DNA from: GCA-002701945 sp964442015
GTDB lineage: Bacteria; Fidelibacterota; Marinisomatia; Marinisomatales; TCS55
Assembly: GCA_964442015.1 (NCBI GenBank)
Contig: CAYTYA010000020.1
Location: 1 to 27,125, forward strand
Reading direction: 5' to 3'
DNA: 27,125 nt
This document shows positions 8,215 through 16,161 of the stretch, piece after piece (the stretch's first letter is position 1; the number at the start of each line of letters is the position of its first letter). Position numbers and translations under genes: made by a program. The notes under the pieces are model-generated. The model worked only from the letters and a program-made list of their open reading frames with translations, had not been told where the DNA came from and did no database searches.

Positions 8215-8341
8215 AGTATTTGAAACTAAACTTTATATTTCTGCATAGGAAATCAATTTCAATTTATGTTATTTTTAACTTTAGTTTATTTAATAGTGTC
8301 TAATTTTTGGCTCTTGTAGATTAAATTATAGGATCATAATT

Positions 8342-11300
8342 ATGATTAGGTTTATAACATTTATAGTATTTTTTGCTACTAATTTATTAGTAGCTCAGAC
8401 ATTTGGCCAAAATAAAGTACAGTACCGAAACTTTGATTGGTCATTTATCACTTCTCCTCATTTTGATATTTATTATTACGGGGAAGCCATAGATCTTGCA
8501 CAATTCACAGCAGAAAAAGGTGAAGAAGCTTATGAACAAATATCCAAACATCTTCGTTGGACGCTAAGAAAACGTGTACCAATAATTATATATCATTCTC
8601 ATAATGATTTTCAACAAACAAATGTTGTGCTTCCTTATATGCAGGAAGGTATTGGAGGTGTAACGGAATTATTTAAAAATAGGGTAGTTATCCCATTTGA
8701 AGGAGATTACGACCAATTCCGACATGTAATTCATCATGAACTTGTTCATGCATTAATAAATGACATGATTTATGGTTCTGCTCAAAATGTAGCTTCAGGC
8801 AGAGTAAGACTGCGGGTGCCACTATGGGCAAATGAAGGACTAGCAGAGTTTTTATCTATGAATTGGGATACTCAGTCTGATATGATATTAAGAGATTTAG
8901 CAGTGCATGAGGAAATGCCAACTGTTCAACAGCTACAATCTTTTCTTGCTTATAAAGGAGGTCAATCAGTTTGGAGATTTATTGCTCAAAAATATGGTAG
9001 AGAAAAAATTGGAGAAATTTTTACATCTATGAAATTGACTCAAAATGCTGAAAAAGGGTTTGATAAAGCTATTGGTATGGATTTTGAATCTTTAACTAAG
9101 CAATGGCATAAGTATTTAAAGAAAGAATATTGGCCTGATATTGATGGTAGAGATGAAATTGAAGATATATCAATTAGATTAACTGATCATAAAAAGAAGA
9201 AAAATTATTATAATATTGCTCCTGCAATTTCTCCTGATGGAAGCAAAATAGCTATTCTAGAAGATAGATCTGGATTTGCAAACATAACACTTATTGATGC
9301 AATTGATGGTAAAAAGATTAAAAGATTAGTTAAAGGAAATAGATCAATAGATTTTGAGGAATTAAAATGGCTTCAGCCAGGGATAGCGTGGTCTTCTAAT
9401 AACAAAAGAATTGTAATTGCTGCAAAAGCGGGCTCAAAAGATGCGCTTTATTTGATTGATGTTGATAATCCAAATAAAAAGGAAAAACTTACTTTTGATC
9501 TTGACGGTATTTTCTCTGCATCTTGGAGTCCAGATGGCAATCAATTAGCATTTGTAGGAAATAAAGTTAGCTCTAGTGATATATATCTTTATGATATTAA
9601 TAATAGAACATTAAAAAACTTAACAAATGATATCTATTCAGACTCGGAGCCAACATGGAGCGCAGATGGTAGTAAAATTGCTTATGTTTCTAGTAGAGTT
9701 AAAAAAGATGATAGCCTAATAAGAGAAAATAAATCTTTAACTGATATAGCATCTTTTCAAACTGATATATATTCTATTGATATATCAAATAATTCTTTAA
9801 ATAGAATTACATATTCTGATGCAAATGAAAATTATCCTTTATGGGCGAATACAGATAATATCTTGTTTTATACATCTGATGAAAATGGTATATCTAATTT
9901 ATTTAGACATAACATGAATAATGGTAGCATTGAATCATTAACCAATCTACTTACTGGTTTATTCCAAATAAGTCTTTCAACGGATGATGAAGTAATGGTA
10001 TTTGCAGGGTACTCGGATAACGGATGGGATATTTTTCGTATATCAAATCCACTTCAGATGAAACAAGTAGATGTGATCCCAACGCAGTTTAGTAAAAATA
10101 AAGGACAAGATAATGGCGCTCTAGTAGATTTTAGACGCAATAAATCAAGAGGAATAAATATTAACCGTACATCTGGAAAGGATTATTCAAATCATATTTT
10201 TGCTCTGGAGTATGGGAATTTTAATAAAAATAATGAACGAACTGAGCCTGACTCTACACAATTTCAAGTATCAGATTCATTAATTACGGCTGATGGAGAT
10301 TATATATCTCAACCATATAAGACTAGATTAACAATGGATATGGTGTTTGGTTATGCAAGTTATAATAGTTTTTTTGGTGCTCAAGGGATGACTCAGTTTG
10401 CTTTTAGCGATGTATTAGGGGACCACCAAATATCTCTTGGAACGGAATTAGTAATCAGCTTAGATAAGAGTGATTATTATTTTACATATGGATATTTGAA
10501 AAATCGCGCAGATTATTATTTCTCACTTTTTCATCAAGCAGATGCTACTTCTGATTACTATGGCAATCTATACAGATTGCGTTTTTATGGTTTTCAGGGT
10601 TTAATGTCATATCCGATAAATAGATTTAATAGAATTGATGCAGGTCTATCATATAATAAAATAGATTATCGTTTATTTCAACAGGACTATTATTCATATG
10701 GTAGTTACTATGAAAGCGCTAGAGAGGCTGCTGATGTTATGATGTACACTGCAAGCTATATATTTGATAATACTGTTTATGGATATACAGGCCCAATTGA
10801 TGGGTTTCGTCAAAATACTACCATCAGTATTAGTCCTGGAGCGGGTCAAAGTAAATTGAAGTATCAAACAATTAAATTAGATTTCAGAAAATATTTTATG
10901 TTTAGTAGATATACTAGTTTAGCAAGTAGAGTTACCTATGGTAAAAGTTTTGGCCCCAACCCTCAAAAATTTATTCTTGGTGGTTTGCAAAATTGGATTT
11001 GGGGAAATGGAGAGACATTTGGAGATAAAGATGAAAGTAGATTCCGAAGCCAACCCATTGATACAAGCAATACTTCAATGTTAATTGATGTATATCTATC
11101 CGATTTTATGTTTCCAATGAGAGGATATCGTTTCTGGGAAAGAACAGGGAGTAATACTTTATTAATGAATTTTGAGTTTAGATTTCCCTTTTTATTTGCA
11201 TTCGGAATTCCAAATAAATTTGTTTTCTCAAATTTTGGTAGTTATTTATTTCTTGATGTCGGTGCGGCTTGGGATGATATAGAAGAATTTAATTCAATCA

Positions 11301-11488
11301 AAGCTCTACGAAATAAATATGGCGATAATAGACTCCCGGACAATGCAAGTCCGATAATTGCTGGTGCTGGTATTGGTATTAAAATTCCTTTAGGACCATT
11401 TTTATTTAGAGTAGATACTGCATGGGATGTTAATCCGAATGGGTATTCAAGGCCACAGTATTATGTGTCTATTGGTACTGATTGGTAA
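8342..11488 (+). CDS. Exported metalloprotease / TolB-like beta-propeller / outer-membrane barrel protein
   Basis: A 1048-residue protein with three parts. After a signal peptide (residues 1 to about 19, FFATNLLVAQT) comes a peptidase-MA-like gluzincin domain with H132-E-L-V-H136 and a downstream WANE165GLAEF motif supplying the probable third zinc ligand. Residues about 285-580 carry repeated propeller strands (ISPDGSKIAILED, WSPDGNQLAFVGN, WSADGSKIAYVSS and weaker copies), as in TolB/PD40 domains. The last 400 residues are rich in alternating aromatic strands (SDYYFTYGYLKNRADYYFSL, NTLLMNFEFRFPFLFAFG) and end in a terminal Trp, typical of an outer-membrane beta barrel, perhaps of the BamA/Omp85-like class. 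This domain order is seen in FCB-group bacteria. It likely acts at the outer membrane; the substrate is unknown. It is divergent from lpxH across a 127-base gap. Confidence 0.82.
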   Translation: MIRFITFIVFFATNLLVAQTFGQNKVQYRNFDWSFITSPHFDIYYYGEAIDLAQFTAEKGEEAYEQISKHLRWTLRKRVPIIIYHSHNDFQQTNVVLPYMQEGIGGVTELFKNRVVIPFEGDYDQFRHVIHHELVHALINDMIYGSAQNVASGRVRLRVPLWANEGLAEFLSMNWDTQSDMILRDLAVHEEMPTVQQLQSFLAYKGGQSVWRFIAQKYGREKIGEIFTSMKLTQNAEKGFDKAIGMDFESLTKQWHKYLKKEYWPDIDGRDEIEDISIRLTDHKKKKNYYNIAPAISPDGSKIAILEDRSGFANITLIDAIDGKKIKRLVKGNRSIDFEELKWLQPGIAWSSNNKRIVIAAKAGSKDALYLIDVDNPNKKEKLTFDLDGIFSASWSPDGNQLAFVGNKVSSSDIYLYDINNRTLKNLTNDIYSDSEPTWSADGSKIAYVSSRVKKDDSLIRENKSLTDIASFQTDIYSIDISNNSLNRITYSDANENYPLWANTDNILFYTSDENGISNLFRHNMNNGSIESLTNLLTGLFQISLSTDDEVMVFAGYSDNGWDIFRISNPLQMKQVDVIPTQFSKNKGQDNGALVDFRRNKSRGININRTSGKDYSNHIFALEYGNFNKNNERTEPDSTQFQVSDSLITADGDYISQPYKTRLTMDMVFGYASYNSFFGAQGMTQFAFSDVLGDHQISLGTELVISLDKSDYYFTYGYLKNRADYYFSLFHQADATSDYYGNLYRLRFYGFQGLMSYPINRFNRIDAGLSYNKIDYRLFQQDYYSYGSYYESAREAADVMMYTASYIFDNTVYGYTGPIDGFRQNTTISISPGAGQSKLKYQTIKLDFRKYFMFSRYTSLASRVTYGKSFGPNPQKFILGGLQNWIWGNGETFGDKDESRFRSQPIDTSNTSMLIDVYLSDFMFPMRGYRFWERTGSNTLLMNFEFRFPFLFAFGIPNKFVFSNFGSYLFLDVGAAWDDIEEFNSIKALRNKYGDNRLPDNASPIIAGAGIGIKIPLGPFLFRVDTAWDVNPNGYSRPQYYVSIGTDW

Positions 11489-11526
11489 ACCAGCTCATTT
11501 TATATTTTAACTTAATTTTTTAGTAT

Positions 11527-12882
11527 ATGTCAAAATCTAAAGTTAAAACGGCCTATCTTTGTTCATCATGTGGAGATCAGTTTGCAAAATGGAATGGCCA
11601 ATGCCCATCATGTAATGAGTGGGGTACGTTAGCCGAATATAAAGTAAATACAAAATCTCGATCTAAATCTAATGGGAAAGCAAAGAATCCATCAAGCTTA
11701 GTTGATGTATTAAAAGAGGGAGTTGTAAAAAGTCAGGGCACAGGTATTCGTGAGGTAGATAGAGTATTGGGTGGAGGAATATTACCAGGATCAATGACAT
11801 TGCTTGGAGGAAATCCTGGTATTGGAAAATCAACACTAGCATTACAAATAATCCCTGGATTAAAGTATAGTGTTTTATATGTATCGGCTGAAGAAAGTGA
11901 AGAGCAGCTTGCCCTAAGAGCAAAACGATTAAATATAAGTACAAAAAATATAAAATTATCGACGGAGAATAATATTGAATTAATTATCGATCAATTGGCG
12001 TTAATAGATCCAAAATTATTGGTTATTGATTCTATTCAAAATATTTATAGTAATAATGCAGACTCAATTGCAGGCTCACCAAGTCAAATAAGAGAATGTG
12101 GTCAACAATTATTAGCTATTGCTAAGCAAAATAAAATTTCAGTTATAGTTATTGGTCATGTAACCAAAGAAGGAATAATAGCAGGTCCAAGAATGTTAGA
12201 ACATATGGTAGATACGGTTCTGTATCTGGAGGGAGATTCAAAATTTGATCATCGGATTCTGCGATCAATTAAAAATAGATTTGGAACTACTAATGAAGTA
12301 GGAATATTTCAAATGAATGAACTTGGATTGGATGAGGTAACAAATCCTTCTCAATTCTTTCTTTCTGAAAGAACCCTCGAAGTTCCTGGATCTGCAATTT
12401 TTCCTGCATTAGAGGGGACACGACCTCTCTTAATAGAGGTACAAGCATTAGTTTCTAATGCAAATTTTGGAACTCCTCAACGAAATTCTAATGGAATTGA
12501 TTATAAGCGACTAGCAATGCTATTGGCAGTTCTAGAAAAAAGAATTGGTATGTCCATAGGGGCAAAAGATGTATTTATTAATCTTGTTGGTGGATTTCAT
12601 ATTAACGATCCATCCACAGATCTTGCTGTTATTATAGCAGTAGCTTCAAGTGCAAAAGATTTTACTATTCCAAATAATACTGTATTGGTTGGAGAAGTTG
12701 GTTTGTCTGGAGAGTTAAGATCGGTTCCAAATTTGGAAAAAAGAATCAAAGAATCTGAAACTTTAGGTTTTACAAATATCATTATACCTAAATCAAATCT
12801 AAAACGTCTTAAAAATGTAGATTATAAAATAAAAGTTTTAGGTTTTCAAAATGTTAAAGAAGTATTAATCCATTTATTCTAA
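11527..12882 (+). CDS. radA: DNA repair protein RadA/Sms
   Basis: A 451-residue protein that acts as a DnaB-like helicase in branch migration during recombination and repair. The N-terminal zinc finger has C12-x2-C15 and C26-x2-C29 (YLCSSCGDQF, QCPSCNEWG). The Walker A motif GGNPGIGKST lies at residues 94-103, Walker B-like LLVIDSIQ at about 164-171, and the RadA-specific KNRFG at 249-253. The C-terminal Lon-like domain (about residues 280-451) contains DVFINLVGGFHINDPSTDLA and VLVGEVGLSGELRSVPN. Length is close to the E. coli protein (460). No clear Shine-Dalgarno sequence precedes the ATG. It lies 38 bases after the metalloprotease gene and 3 before tgt. Confidence 0.97.
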   Translation: MSKSKVKTAYLCSSCGDQFAKWNGQCPSCNEWGTLAEYKVNTKSRSKSNGKAKNPSSLVDVLKEGVVKSQGTGIREVDRVLGGGILPGSMTLLGGNPGIGKSTLALQIIPGLKYSVLYVSAEESEEQLALRAKRLNISTKNIKLSTENNIELIIDQLALIDPKLLVIDSIQNIYSNNADSIAGSPSQIRECGQQLLAIAKQNKISVIVIGHVTKEGIIAGPRMLEHMVDTVLYLEGDSKFDHRILRSIKNRFGTTNEVGIFQMNELGLDEVTNPSQFFLSERTLEVPGSAIFPALEGTRPLLIEVQALVSNANFGTPQRNSNGIDYKRLAMLLAVLEKRIGMSIGAKDVFINLVGGFHINDPSTDLAVIIAVASSAKDFTIPNNTVLVGEVGLSGELRSVPNLEKRIKESETLGFTNIIIPKSNLKRLKNVDYKIKVLGFQNVKEVLIHLF

Positions 12883-12885
12883 ATA

Positions 12886-14019
12886 TTGAAATTTTCTATC
12901 ATATCATTTGATGATGCTTCTGCGGCTAGAACAGGCTTAATTAAAACCGATCATTCTAAAATTGAGACGCCAGTATTTATGCCAATTGGAACAAATGGTG
13001 TTGTTAAAACAATTTTACCAAGTGAGCTTTATGAAATAAATACTAATATTATTTTAGGTAATACATATCATTTATTTTTACGACCAGGACATAAGCTAAT
13101 TGCGGAAGCTGGGGGATTACATCAGTTTATGAATTGGAATAAATCAATCTTAACTGATAGTGGTGGATTTCAAGTTTTTTCTTTAGCAAAATTAAATAAT
13201 ATTTCGAATGATGGAGTCAAATTTCAATCACATATTGATGGTAGTACTCAATTTATTTCTCCAGAAATCTCTATGGAAATTCAACAATCATTAGGATCAG
13301 ATATTATAATGGCATTTGATGTCTGTCCTGCCGGAGGTGAGAATAAAAGTGTTATTAAAAATGCTGTGGAGCAGACTGCAAAATGGATCAATAGATGTAA
13401 TAATTATTTAGATAATCACCAATCAATATATAATTGGAATCAATGCTTATTTCCTATAGTGCAAGGAGGAATTCATCATGATTTAAGAAAAAAGAGCGTT
13501 GATCAAATGTTACCTTTTAGCAAATGTGGTATAGCTATTGGTGGACTCGCTGTTGGTGAAGAGAAAAATGCTATGTTTGATATAATATCATTAATGAATG
13601 AAGTTTTACCAAAAGATCAGCCTAGATATCTTATGGGTGTTGGAAGGCCCACAGATCTTGTTCGTGCAATTAATCTTGGTATTGATATGTTTGATTGTGT
13701 GCTACCAACTCGCAATGGTAGAAATGGCCAACTGTTTACTTCTGAAGGTGTAATTAATATAGAAAATGCACGTTTTACTAATGACTACAATTCAGTAGAT
13801 AAAGAATGCAAATGCACTTTGTGTAATAATTATACTAGATCCTATTTGCGTCATTTGTTTAATATTAATGAAATGTTAGGTTTGCGATTGGCATCTATTC
13901 ATAATATCACATTTTATATGAACCTTATGCAAAAAATCAGGAATATTATAAATGAAAATAGATTTGATAATTGGTCCAAAAGCTTTTTGAATCAATACTC
14001 AAATGACCCTAGGATGTAA
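12886..14019 (+). CDS. tgt: Queuine/preQ1 tRNA-ribosyltransferase
   Basis: A 377-residue enzyme that exchanges guanine-34 of tRNAs with GUN anticodons for preQ1 in queuosine synthesis. Visible motifs are ETPVFMPIGTNGVVK, the first active-site segment LTDSGGFQVFSL, the substrate loop AIGGLAVGE, the nucleophile motif FDCVLPTRNGRNGQ, and the zinc site CKCTLCNNY plus the His in RHLFNINE. The start is a TTG three bases after the radA stop. The protein then begins with KFSIISFDDASAARTG, matching the usual N-terminus, and no in-frame ATG occurs near it. There is no Shine-Dalgarno sequence, so translation probably depends on radA. Length is typical. Confidence 0.96.
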   Translation: MKFSIISFDDASAARTGLIKTDHSKIETPVFMPIGTNGVVKTILPSELYEINTNIILGNTYHLFLRPGHKLIAEAGGLHQFMNWNKSILTDSGGFQVFSLAKLNNISNDGVKFQSHIDGSTQFISPEISMEIQQSLGSDIIMAFDVCPAGGENKSVIKNAVEQTAKWINRCNNYLDNHQSIYNWNQCLFPIVQGGIHHDLRKKSVDQMLPFSKCGIAIGGLAVGEEKNAMFDIISLMNEVLPKDQPRYLMGVGRPTDLVRAINLGIDMFDCVLPTRNGRNGQLFTSEGVINIENARFTNDYNSVDKECKCTLCNNYTRSYLRHLFNINEMLGLRLASIHNITFYMNLMQKIRNIINENRFDNWSKSFLNQYSNDPRM

Positions 14020-14021
14020 TT

Positions 14022-14483
14022 ATGCCCAATATGATTATCAGAGTAATTGATGCATATGTATATATACCTACCAAAAATGGGCTTTTATTTTTGTTATTAA
14101 AACGCGCTAAAACAAAGATGTATGAACATATTTGGCAGGGAGTAGCTGGAAAAATTGAAAAAGGTGAAAAATCATGGGAGACTGCTAAACGTGAGTTACA
14201 AGAAGAAACAGGTTTAAAACCAAATAAAATGTTTATAGTAGATCATGTAAGTAAGTTTTATGAGCAAAAGGATGACAGAATTAATTTAGTTCCTGTCTTT
14301 GGTATTGAAGTTAATACGAGAGAAGTGGTGTTGTCTGATGAACATTCAGAATATAAATGGGTAACAATAAATGAAGCCTTAGATTTGTTAGTCTGGACAG
14401 GTCAGAAACAGGCAATAAAAATTGTAAATGATATGATTTTATGTAATGATGACCGAATGCGGTGGTCAGAAATTAAAGTATAG
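14022..14483 (+). CDS. Nudix hydrolase, NudB-like
   Basis: A 153-residue Nudix pyrophosphohydrolase. The complete Nudix box GKIEKGE-x7-REL-x-EE-x-GL is present at about residues 42-64, with the metal-binding REXXEE core (RELQEE). The surrounding sequence (LLLKRAKTKMYEHIWQGVAG before the box, HSEYKWVTINEALDLLVW after it) resembles NudB-like enzymes, which act on dihydroneopterin triphosphate or dNTPs. The precise substrate cannot be read from the sequence. The gene starts two bases after tgt and ends 11 bases before the selenoprotein-like peroxiredoxin, so it is probably in the same transcript. Confidence 0.85.
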   Translation: MPNMIIRVIDAYVYIPTKNGLLFLLLKRAKTKMYEHIWQGVAGKIEKGEKSWETAKRELQEETGLKPNKMFIVDHVSKFYEQKDDRINLVPVFGIEVNTREVVLSDEHSEYKWVTINEALDLLVWTGQKQAIKIVNDMILCNDDRMRWSEIKV

Positions 14484-14489
14484 GGAGAG
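14483..14489 (+). promoter_or_regulatory. Ribosome-binding site deciding the full-length peroxiredoxin start
   Basis: GGGAGAG lies five bases before the ATG at 14495. It is one of the better Shine-Dalgarno sequences in the window. Its position supports initiation upstream of the in-frame TGA rather than at the internal ATG at 14696, which has no purine-rich tract at a suitable distance. Confidence 0.7.
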
Positions 14490-14494
14490 TATAT

Positions 14495-14950
14495 ATGTTA
14501 AATGTAGGGGATAAAGCACCAGAATTTACACTATTAGATGGTGATGAAAATTCAGTATCTCTATCTGACTTTAAAGGTCAAAAGATAGTCCTTTGGTTCT
14601 ATCCTAAAGCTAGTACGCCAGGATGAACAATTGAAGGTCAGGGGTTCCGTGATGAATTCCAAAAATTTAAAGATCAAAATATTGTTATATTAGGTATGAG
14701 TGCTGATTCTACAAAAAGACAAAAGAATTTTTGTGAAAAACAGAACTTTCCTTTTCCTTTACTAAGCGATGAAACAACAGATGTTTTAAAAGCATATGAT
14801 GCTTGGGGGCTAAAGAAAATGTATGGTAGAGAATATGAAGGAATTTATCGAATTACATATGTTATAGATGAAGATGGAAACATAATAAACGCCTATTCAA
14901 AAGTTTCTGTAAAAACGCATGCTTTAGAAGTGCTAGAAGATTTAGGCTAA
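14495..14950 (+). CDS. Selenocysteine-containing peroxiredoxin, PrxQ/BCP type, read through TGA
   Basis: A 151-residue thiol (selenol) peroxidase if the TGA at codon 44 is read as selenocysteine. It reduces hydroperoxides in the cytosol. Residues before the TGA (GDKAPEFTLLDGD, LSDFKGQKIVLWFYPK) and after it (GFRDEFQKFKDQNIVILGMS, PFPLLSD, GIYRITYVIDEDG) form one continuous PrxQ/BCP protein of the usual length. The active-site motif P37-x3-T41-x2-U44 places U exactly at the peroxidatic Cys. The alpha2 resolving Cys of E. coli BCP is Gln49 here. C80 in NFCEKQNF is 36 residues after U44, the spacing of the alpha3-type resolving Cys of Xanthomonas PrxQ, so a U44-C80 selenenylsulfide is inferred. 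R119 probably supports the active site. A disrupted gene is less likely because both halves are fully conserved. Confidence 0.9.
14624..14626 (+). other. In-frame TGA, probable selenocysteine codon
   Basis: The codon lies between GGA (Gly43) and ACA (Thr45) in the motif TPG-x-T, where peroxiredoxins of this family have their catalytic Cys. TGA differs from TGT/TGC at one base, so sequencing error is possible, but the position is the classic one for Sec. TGA is used as an ordinary stop at 5552-5554, 17174-17176, 17938-17940 and 19502-19504, so global TGA reassignment to Gly or Trp does not fit. Confidence 0.88.
14624..14660 (+). promoter_or_regulatory. Candidate bacterial SECIS hairpin following the TGA
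   Basis: Bacterial SECIS elements lie directly after the UGA inside the coding region and bind SelB. By eye, AATT (14629-14632) can pair with AATT (14655-14658), and GTCA (14637-14640) with TGAT (14650-14653, one G-U pair). This leaves a nine-base apical loop (14641-14649) starting with GGGG. A G among the first loop bases, about 14 bases from the UGA, agrees broadly with known elements, but the stem is short and bulged. No folding was computed. Confidence 0.45.
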
Positions 14951-15031
14951 TACATTATTTTCTATGGAACTAAGTATTGCGAGATAAGTAAAATATTCTG
15001 TAATCCTCTTATTAAAAAAAAGGAGAGTGAA

Positions 15032-15403
15032 ATGAAAACAATTACAATTATCAGTCTTTATTCTATCATAATATTTAGCTGTGCTTCTAATGTACCACCC
15101 GATAGTAATGATCTAACCCTAGGAACTGTTCAAAGCAAAATATTCAAGGGTCAAAGCCAATCACATGTGATGGATGTGCTAGGCTCTCCTAATATTGTTA
15201 GTAAAGATTATCAGGGTAAGGAAGTATGGACCTATGATCGTATTTCTTCAGATAAAAAGTCAGAATCGGGAGGATTTTTCTTTTTCTTATTTGGTAAAAG
15301 TAATGCATCAAGTAGCTCCTCTTCAAAATCTCTTACGGTAATTATTACATTCGATGATAAAAAGAATGTGTTGGATTTTACTTATCAAAGTCTGAAATAC
15401 TAG
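15032..15403 (+). CDS. BamE/SmpA-OmlA-like lipoprotein
   Basis: A 123-residue lipoprotein. The signal peptide ends in a lipobox IIFSC with the lipidated Cys at residue 17. The mature part carries a SmpA/OmlA-type motif: KGQSQSHVMDVLGSPNIV, then GKEVWTYDR, the usual glycine-helix-LG-P turn followed by a W-x-Y strand. A Ser/Phe-rich insert (GGFFFFLFGKSNASSSSSS) separates this from a last strand pair (LTVIITFDDKKNVLDFTYQS). In proteobacteria this fold belongs to BamE of the outer-membrane assembly complex, but many lipoproteins share it, so a Bam role is uncertain. A clear AGGAGAG site four bases before the ATG supports the start. The next lipoprotein gene begins at the base after its stop. Confidence 0.75.
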   Translation: MKTITIISLYSIIIFSCASNVPPDSNDLTLGTVQSKIFKGQSQSHVMDVLGSPNIVSKDYQGKEVWTYDRISSDKKSESGGFFFFLFGKSNASSSSSSKSLTVIITFDDKKNVLDFTYQSLKY

Positions 15404-16111
15404 ATGTTTCATCATTTATTATACCCTTCAACCTTGCAGGGTAAAACACTACATAGTGCATTAATTCTTTATTTATGTACATCTTTAATTGGGTGTTCTG
15501 CGCCGCAACAACCAACAGTTAAGCCTCCAACTGCAGTTGCTCGTGCAATGGAAACACGCAGTTTTTCTAAGGATATGAAAACTGTTTTGAAGGCATCTAT
15601 CAATGCATTACAAGATATGGATTATACAATCGATGTTTTGAATTCAGATATTGGACTGATTACTGCAAGTAGAACTACAGAAAAAGGTAAGGCTCCATTG
15701 CCTGTTGATAATTCTGCAAATAATAATCAAGATTCTGGTTTAGGATATTTGTTACCTATTGTATTTATTGCGGGAGCAGCCATTATACTTTTTAATCTTA
15801 TTTTTGGTGGTGGCGATGATGATGATGGAGATAAACGCCGAGATAGAGATGGTCCTACTATTAATTTAGGCTCAGGAGGAGGGAGCAGCGTTGATTCAGG
15901 TCCAGTTGGTCCCCGTATTTTTCGATACAAGGTAACAATCAACCTTAATGATCTTAATGCAGATAATACAAAGGTTCGTGTAAGTGCTAGTGGTGAAATT
16001 GAACAAGATGGTAAAATTTTAAGTACTGGTGGAATACATGAACCAAAATTTTTTCGACAATTCTTTGCTAATGTAAATAAAGCTTTATTTCTTGAAACTC
16101 AAGATCAATAG
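15404..16111 (+). CDS. Lipoprotein with internal membrane segment, function unknown
   Basis: A 235-residue protein whose ATG directly follows the TAG of the BamE-like gene, so the two are probably co-translated. The signal peptide is long (30 residues) with a lipobox LIGC and Cys31. The next domain has METRSFSKDMKTVLKASINALQDMDYTIDVLNSDIGLITASR, a pattern I recall from uncharacterised lipoproteins in many Gram-negative bacteria. A hydrophobic segment (about residues 113-134, YLLPIVFIAGAAIILFNLIF) follows, then a very acidic stretch GGGDDDDGDKRRDRDG, and a final beta-rich part (RYKVTINLNDLNADNTKVRV) that appears to continue the first domain. The membrane helix plus acidic linker looks like an insertion into a conserved domain. 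No function can be assigned. Confidence 0.7.
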   Translation: MFHHLLYPSTLQGKTLHSALILYLCTSLIGCSAPQQPTVKPPTAVARAMETRSFSKDMKTVLKASINALQDMDYTIDVLNSDIGLITASRTTEKGKAPLPVDNSANNNQDSGLGYLLPIVFIAGAAIILFNLIFGGGDDDDGDKRRDRDGPTINLGSGGGSSVDSGPVGPRIFRYKVTINLNDLNADNTKVRVSASGEIEQDGKILSTGGIHEPKFFRQFFANVNKALFLETQDQ

Positions 16112-16119
16112 TATTTAAT

Positions 16120-16140
16120 TATTTCAAGAAATACTTTTTT
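16120..16140 (+). terminator. Candidate AT-rich rho-independent terminator
   Basis: TATTT (16120-16124) pairs with AAATA (16129-16133) across a four-base CAAG loop, followed by C and a run of six T. It lies just after the lipoprotein stop at 16111. The stem has no G-C pair except a possible one closing the loop, so strength is doubtful, although position and T-run fit. Confidence 0.45.
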
Positions 16141-16161
16141 CAGTTATTGCATAAATACTAT

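Noticed and set aside
11669..11944. Antisense open frame inside radA, and similar antisense frames inside other genes.
   Set aside because: They lie wholly inside well-supported genes and show no family motif or ribosome-binding site.
14624..14626. Alternative genetic code with TGA read as Gly or Trp.
   Set aside because: TGA serves as a normal stop in at least four genes here (ending at 5552, 17176, 17940 and 19502), and no other conserved gene has internal TGA.
14495..14950. Reading the TGA-interrupted peroxiredoxin as a pseudogene or a gene starting at 14696.
   Set aside because: Both halves are fully conserved, the only lesion is at the catalytic Cys, and the good ribosome-binding site is at 14495. 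An 84-residue product would lack the active site.
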